A DNA stretch of 64,000 bases, from assembly GCA_963662175.1 (NCBI GenBank), contig OY759216.1:46393087-46457086 (forward strand). Reading direction: 5' to 3'. How positions within the stretch are numbered: the stretch's first letter is position 1; each line of letters starts with the position of its first letter. The DNA comes from Aradus depressus. Taxonomy: Eukaryota; Arthropoda; Insecta; Hemiptera; Aradidae. Made by a program: the position numbers and the translations under genes. The notes under the pieces are model-generated. The model had not been told where the DNA came from. It made no database searches and worked only from the letters and a program-made list of their open reading frames with translations. This document shows, one piece after another, positions 23,501 through 30,006 of this stretch.

Positions 23501-26119
23501 ATTTTCAGATAACTCTGAATCTTTAATCTTCTGAAAAGGCTAGGATTTGTTCGAGTATATTTGTAGTACAGATTCTATCTCTACAGCTTCAGAGTCAAAA
23601 TATATCACAGTTTTATAATTCAAAGTAAACTGTACATATGTCGTGGTTCCCCCCCTAAACTATGAAACCCCAACCCCCGTAAAAATTTGTGATTATGGCG
23701 ATTCTCTGTAAACTCGTAAACGGCTGTCCGGACCAAGTTTTAAAAAATAAAATAAAGAATAGAAATATAATTATGCCTCTTAATTTATATTAAACGCTGA
23801 ACTTTACAGTGCTATTATATTTATAACGATAACAATTTTACTTTTTTTTCTAAAAAATATTGAAGCCCTAAACAGTCCCCTGGCTGTCCCATTTCACGGA
23901 TTCCCACTTTAGGATAATATTTTTTTAAAAACTATGAACACTAAATAAATTTTGCAGTTCATATCTAAAAATAGAATAATTAATTCATATTTATGTCATA
24001 AAACAAGGTGTAGTTTCTTATTTTTTAAATGTAATAATGTCATGTTAATGTTGTCCGAAGTTTTCTTAGACAGTCCCCTGTCAAAAATTTAAACCTAAAA
24101 TAGAAAAATTCTGTTATGTTTACAAACGTTTTTTAGCGTGAAATGAAACGCAACCAGTGTGAAGTTAATAACACTGCCGAGAACGGCGTCAGGCCGCCAT
24201 TTTGTTTAGTGTCCGAGCGCAATACGTGGTGTGAGTACGCGAGTTGGTCGTTGCGACATACAGTCCTCTGGTGAGTGATTTTAATAATGATAATTAGATT
24301 AAATATTTATATAAATTGTCTATATGTCTGTGATTTGTGTCCAAATTTGTTGGTAGCTTCGTATCAAATCATGCTTCAATAGGTTTGTAAATATTTTGAA
24401 ACTAAACCAAAATACACAGTCCCCTGCCTGGCATGGGATGTATAAAATACACACATTAAAATATTAAGTTAAAAACATTAAACAATTAATGGTGTAGTGA
24501 AGAAGTCGAGGCCTAGCGATGGCGGCGAGCTGTGTGAAAATTACAGTGGTGATTTTTTAAGCTTAAAGAAGTGGTGAATTTAAGTGATTTGTTGGTGCTA
24601 TTGATCCATAAAGAAGGTACTTTTACTCGTTTATATGTAATGATTGCTGCCCAGAATTATATAACTTAAATTTTAAACAAAATATAAAACAAAAAGATTG
24701 AATTAGTTTAAGAATTTAGTTTTTAGAATTAGTTTAAGAATTTAGCACCTAACAGTCCCCTGTCGCGATTTATCAGAAAATCAAAAAAAAAATTCAAAAT
24801 ACATATAAATTCAATTGGTCCTCTTGTGTACTAAAAGTAACAGTTACTTTCCTAAGCAATACTATCATATTTTTACGAAAATTCTAAAAAAATATGCCAG
24901 GACAGAATTTGTATGGGCCATTACGAGTTTACAGAGAATCGCCCATTAATATGAGTATAACCTGGGAACTGATCCAGCGGCGGTGGAGAGGCAACTGCAG
25001 AGTCCTCAGAAGAAGAGGGGTATCCAGGAAGGTACTTGATCACAAGGTTTTTGGAGTTGCCCCGAATACCTTCCAAGATCAGAGAGTTCCTCTGGTTAGT
25101 CTCTGTGGAAAAACCAACCGACTCTAGGGATCCAGTCGTTTTTTCTGTGTAAACCTGAAAAAAATAAAATATATAAAAATGAGATATTCGTTAAACAGTA
25201 AATAAGCACTTAAGTAAAATAAAATAACACTAATAAATAGTAAAACTAATAGTCTTTTCTATAAACATTAGGGAATGTATATGTGTATCACTCCAAGGGC
25301 ATTTATAATGTGCAAAGCACAAAAAAAGTGCACTTAAGCCCAAAAAAGCTCAAACAAACTTCTTTCGCAGAAATTTAATTCTCTAAAAATTAGCACCTAA
25401 GGCTTTTTTGATTAAATCTCCAATCAATACTTCAACGAAAACTACAAGAATGGTCGTTCAGGAACGGTAAATGGTACATGTCAACACATCGGTTGTAAGG
25501 ACATGAAGATGTTAAATTTATGTAAAATTTTTGAGTCATTCAGTTCCAGTAAGTGTATTCGACTAGAAGCCATTTCGAGAAAATGAAGGGAAACCAACCC
25601 AAGTGATATACCGGCACAGTTTTACAAAATGGCGGAATACAGACGGCAATATTTAAGGCTTAAAATGGAAAACAAGTATCCAAGAACAATCCTGTATTTT
25701 AATAATTAATTACTTTTTGAAAATAATAGCCCTATTTTTTTCAATACGTTAACTGCATTACAATCACCTGTGGAACAGTAATATGAGACTCAAAGTTGTC
25801 CCGGTGTACTGTACACTTAAGGTAGTATGAAAAGCAGCGGTCTATTTAATAGTAAATTATATGTACTTAAAAATTGGTAATGAATAAATAAAAACGTTGA
25901 TATCATTCATAAAAAAAAAATATAACAATAACGTACTTTACTGTCATCGTCCAACATCGTCAATTGAATTGATTGCGGCTCATAATTCATTTTTTCCGCA
26001 ACCTGACAAACGAAATCATGGACTGTTGTTGATGCGGGCAGTGTGAATTCTAGTCGCTCATTCCCAGCGTTGTTGGTGCAATCGCGAACAACACACTCCA
26101 CCAGAGCAGCAGACACCAT
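1971..26119 (-). CDS. USP47: USP47-type ubiquitin carboxyl-terminal hydrolase, complete, 22 coding exons
   Basis: Cysteine protease that removes ubiquitin; USP47 orthologues act in base-excision repair and Wnt/MAPK signalling (family knowledge). Exons 5' to 3', read on the minus strand: 26119-25937, 25154-24962, 23251-23076, 22224-22050, 20842-20721, 20628-20435, 19956-19764, 18418-18203, 17562-17395, 16580-16404, 15806-15590, 14232-13997, 12949-12820, 11206-11120, 10666-10558, 10183-10081, 9600-9483, 8241-8003, 6729-6614, 5093-4841, 3548-3373, 2163-1971. They join in frame to 3774 nt (1257 residues plus TGA), with GT-AG at every junction. Visible parts are the Cys box (C137), the CxxC zinc-finger pairs, the His box (H461) and a long C-terminal ubiquitin-like region ending in a conserved [13 protein letters not shown] stretch. 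The start ATG at 26119 lies 2 nt after an acceptor-like TTTTGTAG, so a 5' noncoding exon probably exists. The N-terminus looks shorter than the vertebrate protein. Identification rests on the whole-length motif order. Confidence 0.95.
2582..2845. repeat. Foldback repeat in last USP47 intron
   Basis: Arms pair over about 120 bp: GCGCATGCGCAGAAAAATA at the left matches TATTTTTCTTGTGCGTGCGC at the right, with ACATTTTCTCGTAACA and its complement inside. The centre is a second small palindrome around AAATACTTTAC. No protein and no convincing ribozyme core. Confidence 0.7.
3010..3243 (+). pseudogene. Fragment of a mobile-element helix-turn-helix protein
   Basis: The reading frame contains [20 protein letters not shown], resembling the N-terminal helix-turn-helix (DUF4817-like) seen in many insect mobile-element ORFs of the pattern N-A-x-x-x-Y-x-E-R-[FY]-P-D. 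It lies in a USP47 intron on the opposite strand and has no remaining downstream domain. I infer a decayed insertion. Confidence 0.5.
3720..3866. repeat. Foldback with degraded hammerhead core
   Basis: Arms ACAAGAAATGTGTAC and GTACACATTTCTTGT flank the centre. The left arm read on the minus strand gives CUGACGA, UGGUGUAAUGCC, GAAA, CACGUAC, all in hammerhead order. The right arm has lost the CUGANGA box. It shares the ATTGTCT terminus with the other ribozyme-bearing foldbacks. Confidence 0.6.
6060..6345. other. Unclassified GC-richer block in USP47 intron
   Basis: A stretch from GGGCGGACTCACGACTAGGG to CGCTTCGAACTAAGG is far richer in G and C than its surroundings. It has no coding frame I recognise and no copy elsewhere in the window. 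It is probably a mobile-element remnant. Confidence 0.35.
6940..7593 (+). pseudogene. LINE remnant: RNase H and C-terminal CCHC-like region
   Basis: Translation across three frames gives [13 protein letters not shown] (the RNase H acidic strand), a [13 protein letters not shown] segment matching the GNExADxLAK motif, and then a frame (7273-7593) with [30 protein letters not shown] and a stop. This is the RNase H plus tail arrangement of I/Jockey/R1-type non-LTR elements. Frameshifts separate the parts, so it is dead. The sequence after it (7640-7720, with GGATGCTTAGGTCC) recurs at 28165 and 31440 and is probably the 3' tail. Confidence 0.75.
8281..8345 (+). pseudogene. Short LINE RNase H fragment
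   Basis: The plus strand reads [20 protein letters not shown], carrying the conserved GNEAADxLAK motif of LINE-encoded RNase H. It is followed directly by a stop. It is a second, independent LINE fragment in the same intron. Confidence 0.6.
8560..8825 (+). mobile_element. tRNA-derived SINE, diverged copy
   Basis: It shows the family order: GGTAGCATAGAGGTCGCG head, CGCCGTCCTTCGGATGG, CCTGTGCAATGTAGGGTACTC, GTCGGGCTCATTCC, and TTGTAGTTGAAGCCCG at the tail. The B box is worn (TGTTTGACTAC). Confidence 0.65.
9716..10056 (-). mobile_element. TAACCCCCGACGC-family repeat (minus orientation)
   Basis: Read on the minus strand, it starts at GGGGGTTAAA's complement near 10056 with GACGCAAAAGGAGGGGTG and continues through TTGGAAATCGGGTTTGCC, CTTCAGGTTTCATCAGAG and GGCCTTATAAAC's complement to a G/C-rich and T-run end. 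A second copy of the same order lies at 59297-59640 on the plus strand. No coding capacity. The family is noncoding and of unknown class. Confidence 0.7.
11413..12180 (+). mobile_element. tRNA-derived SINE split by a LINE insertion
   Basis: The 5' part (11413-11508) has TTAGAGGTAGTGTGCTTGC and GAACCCGGTCAAGGCCC. The rest (11968-12180) has CACGCTGTCCTTGGGATAGG, CGAGCCTGTACTCGTTAAAG, AGCCGGGCTCATGTC and AAAGCCCGGGCATCAGTC. A LINE fragment sits between, flanked by a 13-bp direct repeat, so the SINE is the older insertion. Confidence 0.8.
11509..11967 (+). pseudogene. 5'-truncated LINE fragment, reverse transcriptase C-terminal region
   Basis: The frame at 11602-11949 reads through [36 protein letters not shown] and ends in a stop. 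The RWLGHxxRM motif is typical of the region after the reverse-transcriptase domain in RTE/CR1-like non-LTR elements. AAAAACCTTGAGC is present at both ends (11496-11508 and 11968-11980), a target-site duplication. A second copy of the family is at 43605-43985. Confidence 0.8.
12180..12510. repeat. Foldback with two worn hammerhead cores
   Basis: Arms share CCTAGCAAACTCAAATGTCA with TCACTTTTGAAC. The right arm has CTGATGA, CGGCGTAAGCC, then AAAA instead of GAAA, then CCGTTACAC. The left arm, read on the minus strand, has CTGACGA and GAAACCGG but has lost most of stem II. The centre includes a palindromic pair around ACAATTCTCAG. The right end is ATTAGACAATAT, as in the other copies. Confidence 0.7.
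13113..13290. repeat. Foldback of the GGGAGTACTTTCGG subfamily
   Basis: The ends TATTGTCTATTTCACAAAAT and ATTTTGTGAAATAGACAATA pair, as do CAGCCACGACTTAAC and its complement. Each arm carries a mutated ribozyme core: CUGAAAA on the minus strand, and GAGAUAAUACUGAAAA on the plus strand. These changes break the CUGANGA box or stem II, so both should be inactive. Confidence 0.8.
15851..16276. mobile_element. TACTTCCCC-family element
   Basis: It begins TACTTCCCCAGAACGATTTA, contains ATTACATCGGAAGTTTTCGG and CATTACAACGCCAGTTACT, and ends TGGAGGAAGATA, a worn form of the TGGGGAAGTA terminus. It lies in a USP47 intron and has no coding capacity. Confidence 0.75.
16928..17246. repeat. Foldback with hammerhead-like core in the right arm
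   Basis: Arms pair from ATCACAGCATCACT at the left to AGTGATGCTGTGAT at the right, with AGCAATTACAG and CTGTAATTGCT inside. The right arm has CTGATGA at 17158-17164, then stem II AGGA-GUAA-UUCU, then GAAA at 17178-17181. The expected U before the cleavage site is A, so it is probably inactive. The left arm keeps GGGAGTACTCCC and CGAAACGTCTG but not an intact CTGATGA. Confidence 0.7.
17802..18072. repeat. Foldback without a clear ribozyme
   Basis: GGTTGATAGGAATATTTTAT at the left pairs with its complement at the right, and CGGACCCCTTCC with GGAAGGGGTCCG. The centre is A- and TA-rich. CTGAGGA occurs in both arms, but no stem II and GAAA follow in the right order. Confidence 0.75.
18203..18418 (-). 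CDS. USP47: USP47 exon 8: catalytic His box
   Basis: The exon holds [15 protein letters not shown], with the catalytic His at model residue 461, and [11 protein letters not shown] with the Asn/Asp pair (478/479). Together with C137 the catalytic triad is complete, so the enzyme is predicted active. The preceding exon 7 (19956-19764) is an acidic, low-conservation insert, as expected between the USP subdomains. Confidence 0.95.
19122..19698. mobile_element. TACTTCCCC-family element
   Basis: It opens with TACTTCCCCAGCACAAG and closes with TGGAGAAGTA. Internal family blocks (CATTACATCGGCAGTTATT, GTCGGTACATTTATTACG, GGCCGATTTGGCTG) occur more than once, so the element is built of internally duplicated units. 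Confidence 0.75.
20160..20345 (+). mobile_element. tRNA-derived SINE, 3' two thirds
   Basis: It carries CACGCCGTCCTTCGGAGGG, CGAGCCTGTGTCAGTACTCG, TTGAAGATCCCTATCC, AGGCGATATAACCTCATAG and GGGTCACAAAAAC. The tRNA-like head is missing. Confidence 0.7.
20435..20842 (-). CDS. USP47: USP47 exons 5-6: finger subdomain with two CxxC pairs
   Basis: Exon 5 (20842-20721) has VKCLECG (C251, C254) and [12 protein letters not shown]. Exon 6 (20628-20435) has [10 protein letters not shown] (C304, C307) and the [12 protein letters not shown] strand typical of USP domains. The two CxxC pairs would bind zinc, as in the USP finger. Both exons splice in frame. Confidence 0.93.
21586..22017. mobile_element. 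TACTTCCCC-family element interrupted by a SINE piece
   Basis: GTCGTCGGTGAATCACCGGC followed by TATGTACTTCCCC marks the left end. The body resumes after a SINE tail fragment (21735-21850, with AAGAGCACTCTGGTAGAATG). It stops at 22017 without the right terminus, about 33 bp from the USP47 exon 4 donor. Confidence 0.65.
22050..22224 (-). CDS. USP47: USP47 exon 4: TRSFGW and [10 protein letters not shown] block
   Basis: The exon carries [16 protein letters not shown] followed by [16 protein letters not shown], the signature QQHD/QEL helix of the USP47/USP7 catalytic domain. It ends at residue G243 with donor CAAG|GTTGGT. A TACTTCCCC-family repeat ends about 33 bp downstream of the donor. Confidence 0.95.
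23076..23251 (-). CDS. USP47: USP47 exon 3: catalytic Cys box
   Basis: The exon encodes [18 protein letters not shown] and then a region rich in aromatic and basic residues. The Cys in AMTC (residue 137 of the model) is the nucleophile of USP-family peptidases, and the block is intact. Exon phases are 1 on the 5' side and 0 on the 3' side. Confidence 0.95.
23360..23430. repeat. Short TACTTCCCC-family fragment
   Basis: It contains AAGTTAAGCCTCTCCCCCTT, GGCCGATTTGGCTGAGAATC and GTTGTCCTTATGGGG from the interior of the family. No termini. Confidence 0.55.
23692..24950. mobile_element. Candidate element with inverted ends and repeated CAGTCCCCTG motif
   Basis: A block of over 20 bp at 23697-23719 is present in inverse orientation at 24921-24943, with only small changes at its edges, so these look like terminal inverted repeats of a 1.26-kb element. 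Inside, the decamer CAGTCCCCTG occurs four times (near 23874, 24072, 24417, 24750), plus CAGTCCTCTG near 24262. Around 24170-24260 and 24500-24560 it is GC-rich (GCCGCCATTTTG, GGCGGCGAGCTGTG). It has no long reading frame. The right end is within about 10 bp of the USP47 exon 2 donor. Confidence 0.5.
24962..26119 (-). CDS. USP47: USP47 exons 1-2: N-terminal ubiquitin-like region
   Basis: Exon 1 (26119-25937, 61 codons) encodes the segment around [17 protein letters not shown], matching the N-terminal region before the USP47 catalytic core. Exon 2 (25154-24962) is a poorly conserved, Ser- and Pro-rich linker. Two donors are possible for exon 2. I chose the GT after CCCAG at 24962 because it leaves phase 1, which makes the Gly of the following GYVGLVNQ block. 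A second GT 18 nt further into the intron gives the wrong phase. Confidence 0.85.
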
Positions 26120-28054
26120 ATTCTACAAAACAATTAAATATATCAGTATTATGATCCCTATAATTTCAATAAAACATTGCTTATGGTTTAATCATAGAGT
26201 TGAATATACCTGACAGCACATGATTCGACGCTAGCTCTTTAATATAACCAAAATGTTTGTAACAACGAGGAATTAAACTACTTGTTTCTCACATGCATAT
26301 GCAAAACAAATAAAGAAAGTTATCAGCTGATCTTAAAACAAATCGCAGACAATAATAAAGAGCCAAAGCACAATAAGCCTAATCACAAGTAGATACTACT
26401 TCGAACAAAAATTTAAAAAATGGTGGCCACAAAATATTATGTGCATACCATAATACACTTCATTTCGCCATATGCTGTATTAAATTAAATAATTTATAAA
26501 TTTCACAATATACTTATTTCTCAACTCTTCAACACTGATAAATGAAATTAAAAAGGAACTATGAAAAATACATTTGGTAACAGCTCCGAATGAGGAAGAG
26601 CAATACAAAAAAATTAAAACCGTACAGCTAAATCTCATTTTCCACATCACCAAAACTGTAACAGGAAACTGAAAAAATTGGAGAGCTGCCAAACAATGTT
26701 ATTTTAAGCACAAAACTACCACTATTAATAGACTCATAACAGAATGGAAAGTGACTTCATGGAAATGAATACTATGTGAATTAGTTAAAATACAGAAATC
26801 TACAATTTACTCACTTCGATTTAAAAGGAAGTGTATCAAGCAGTTTTTAGCGCTACTCCTCACTAAAATGTAAAATAAAAATAAACAAAAAATAATATTT
26901 CAATTAAAAGTGTCGAAAATCTTTTTTACAAACACAGTACCTAGTTAACAAGTGCATAATGAGAATAAAGGTTAAATGAACAAAAGCATAATACATTTTA
27001 GAAGTCGCCAATAGAAAAATCTTATTCACCATTAAGTTCGTTGCCGCCTTGCTCCAAAAGTAAGATATGAGTTTTCCACGAATTAATTTTGCGAACAAAA
27101 CATTCTTGACCAAACCAAAAGTAACACTCCAGCTACAAGAGAAGAATTTCTATATAACACTGATGCCATTGAAACAAAACTATAAAACAGGAAGATGAAA
27201 AAAAAAAACTCGTAAAAGATATGGATATGGACCTCAGCCCTAACTACAAAAGATTCGCAGCAGTCCAACCATCGATAGTTATTCAACGAGAAGGAGGTTA
27301 TAATCGAGTGAACTACTCAATTCAAACATTCATTGATTACACAAATTGTACAGGTCCTTTGTGAACATATTTTTGATCATGTGTCGATTTACAATGTGCT
27401 AAACATTTTTTGATTTAGAAAAACTAAATACCTCATCCCATCCAAAAGAGAAAAACCATTAACATAATCGATAAACAGTGAATTATCTTGAAAATATTTA
27501 ACTAACAAATTGAAAAATTGTATCCCCCCCCCCCCCTCCTTCGATGTGTTAAATATTTTGTTCAATTGGTAAGCACACTAAACAGAAATTTTATGAGACT
27601 TATTTTTGACTATATTTATCGGAGGAACAACACCTTTGGTGTTAGGCAATAAAATGAATATCCAAAAAAATGTTTGTAAGAATTCCGTTTAGGAGCACTT
27701 CCGTTATTTTTTTATTTTGACGATCATTTATATGGTTTGGGCGATATTAACCAAAGTAGTAGTTCGCCCCAAATAAACTAACCATCAACCCGTATATGCC
27801 TAGTGTTACGAAAACGCAACTCATTATTTTTGAAACTTTTAATTGTATTCTTTTCCACGAAATGAATTTGCCCTTGCTATTTTTGGTTAAATCCTTAGGG
27901 CCGGATGAAAACAAACCTCCAATGACCCCCCACGTCTAAAACCGCCCAAAAGATCGGGATTTGTTTCATCTAAAATAATGAGCAGAGTTTCCTCGGGAAC
28001 CCGATATGACAGAATCGGACACTTCATCGGAACTCTAAAAAACGAACCCACTGT

Positions 28055-28235
28055 GGAACCGCTTCGGATGGGATCTTGGGCGATGGTCCCGTGCCTTTAC
28101 CAATGAGTCGTATCTTATGTAACTAAACCTGGGAAGGCAAAATTTCGGTCTCCCGCTGTAAAGCTAATAGGGAAGGGATAAGAGCGTTCGATGCTTAGGT
28201 CCCTAGGTTTACACAGCAGCCCTCCCAATATATAT
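28055..28235 (+). repeat. SINE middle fragment followed by LINE-tail repeat
   Basis: CCGCTTCGGATGGGATCTTG, GGCGATGGTCCCGTGCC and GGCAAAATTTCGGTCTCCCG are SINE blocks. They run into AAGGGATAAGAGCGTTCGATG and TTAGGTCCCTAGG, the tail also seen at 7665 and 31440. Confidence 0.6.
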
Positions 28236-28242
28236 AAATCTG

Positions 28243-28725
28243 TCTATGGTTGACTACCGTTTCTGGTTGCTGCCTATCTACCGACACTGCTACCTCAATG
28301 TGTAAAATCAATAAAAATATATTTGGAAACAGTACCACAAAGCCCACCTATATTCTATATTTCTTTCTTGACAATTTTAGTTTGAACCAAACGGAAACTT
28401 ATTTTATCATTACATTCTGTGTCTAATCAGCTCAGGATCGTGAGTTGGAAATCTAGGTGGGACCTTTAGTTGTTTTAACTGAAAAGTGAAAAATCCGTGA
28501 GCACGGCATCCTTCGTACCGGACACTAAGGGACGGTTGAAGCCCGGGCATGGGTCAAAATAACTAATTTATGGTTTACTGTCATCGTTTGTGGTCGATAC
28601 CTATACACCAACATTGCAGGCTAATGTGTTTTTCGAAAAATATATGGAAACGGTACCACAAAGCCCACCTATTTTCTATATTTCTTCCTCGACTATTTTT
28701 GTTAAATAGAACCAGAATCTTTGAA
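28243..28725 (+). repeat. Direct repeat of about 150 bp, two copies
   Basis: 28243-28400 and 28565-28725 share TATATTTGGAAACAGTACC or its close variant, CACAAAGCCCACCTAT, and TTCTATATTTCTTYCT. A SINE scrap (28490-28560) separates them. Class unknown. Confidence 0.65.
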
Positions 28726-28778
28726 GAGTAAAACAATGAAAATGTATAGTTTTTTAGCGTTACGTGAGATTCTCCAAG

Positions 28779-28799
28779 CCCCCCCCCCCCCCCCCCCCC
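28779..28799 (+). repeat. 21-nt poly(C) tract
   Basis: An uninterrupted run of C in the USP47/MTCH2 intergenic region. Homopolymers of this length may be assembly-length artefacts or i-motif/G-quadruplex formers. Confidence 0.9.
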
Positions 28800-29439
28800 G
28801 CCCTCCTCCCCATATCCCATCATAAAGTAAGAAAACCCGCTCCCCAGATGAGTAACTTCATTTATGGACGACCTCTATCTGACTAAAAAAAAATCGAAAA
28901 TGTATGAATATAGAGAAATCAATTAGATTATAAGTCACCGGTGTCGAATGATATTTGACGTCCATCGATTCTTTAGCTCTACTTCACAAGCGAACGGCCA
29001 TTCACAAATACGAACTCCCCTGTCAATATTCGCCCAAACATATCACTGAAAAGGGATCAAACAGAACGCTGAGGACGCTTTGAATCGCAGAATAACATAC
29101 ATACTTTCTCATTTAAAACTCACAACTGGGTGAAAAAGGACGAGCTGTCTTCAGGTTTACTACACAACTCTTCATTTTATCACTGAAATCAACTATATTT
29201 CTACGATTTTTTTAATATTAATTTTGAATATCTCCTAAAATTGAGAGTACTAATATTACAAAAGAAATTAAAGTACAAAATATGTTGTTTCTTTTCATTG
29301 AGTGCGTGGAATCGACTATATTGTGTAACAATCGATTTCTTATCGGCTCCCATGACTGTGGAGGTGGTCTTTTTCACGAAGTTCATATTTATGTATTTTT
29401 TCTAGTAGGACCAGAGCTTAGGTCCTTTTTTCCAGTCTA

Positions 29440-29962
29440 ATGGCTCTTGACTTTTCTGATAAAACGTATACTTGCCTTACTGCTTTAGGACTCAAAATTT
29501 GTGTCAGTACTGTCACTCATCCATTTGAGTACGCTAAGTTTTTAATTCAGGTAATAGTGTTCATTTTAGTGTCTTATGTAATCCCTATTTAATGCGACGT
29601 ATCGAATGCAGATTTGTTTATGCCAGTTTTTTTTTTGAGCTAATTTCATTTTTTTAAATGCATGTAAGAACTCTGGCACCACTCTAGTCACGTATGTGCC
29701 ATAGTACTCTATACCGCACTCGAATGACCTCATCATGCACACTTGCCCTGTCTGTTTGGGCACAGTTGAATATTAAGAGAATTGTCAGGCTCGAAAACTT
29801 AAGTTCTCTTTGTCGTTAACACACCTAGGTTGGTAAAACCGTGACTTGAAATTGGAGAAATGACAAGCAGAATGTATCTGAAGCCACTACGGATAGCATT
29901 GGGGTCTCCTAGACATATGTGAAGCATCAGATTCTCCAAGGCTTCCTATGACGATTAATTTT

Positions 29963-30006
<44 letters not shown>

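Larger units (their letters stand above)
26120..29439. promoter_or_regulatory. Divergent intergenic region between USP47 and MTCH2
   Basis: The two start codons face away from each other, so this 3.3 kb must contain both promoters and any 5' noncoding exons. I cannot place a TATA box or initiator with confidence. The right half contains a 13-C run near 27525, SINE pieces (28055-28160, 28490-28560), a duplicated 150-bp block, and a 21-C tract at 28779-28799. The left half (26120-27480) is AT-rich with no recognised repeat and is the better candidate for the USP47 promoter. An acceptor-like TTTTTTCCAG just before the MTCH2 ATG suggests a 5' UTR intron. Confidence 0.45.

Noticed and set aside
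24942..24955. CTGTAAAC as the USP47 exon 2 donor
   Set aside because: It gives the wrong phase for the GYVGLVNQ exon, and its sequence belongs to the inverted end of a mobile element. The GT after CCCAG keeps the frame.
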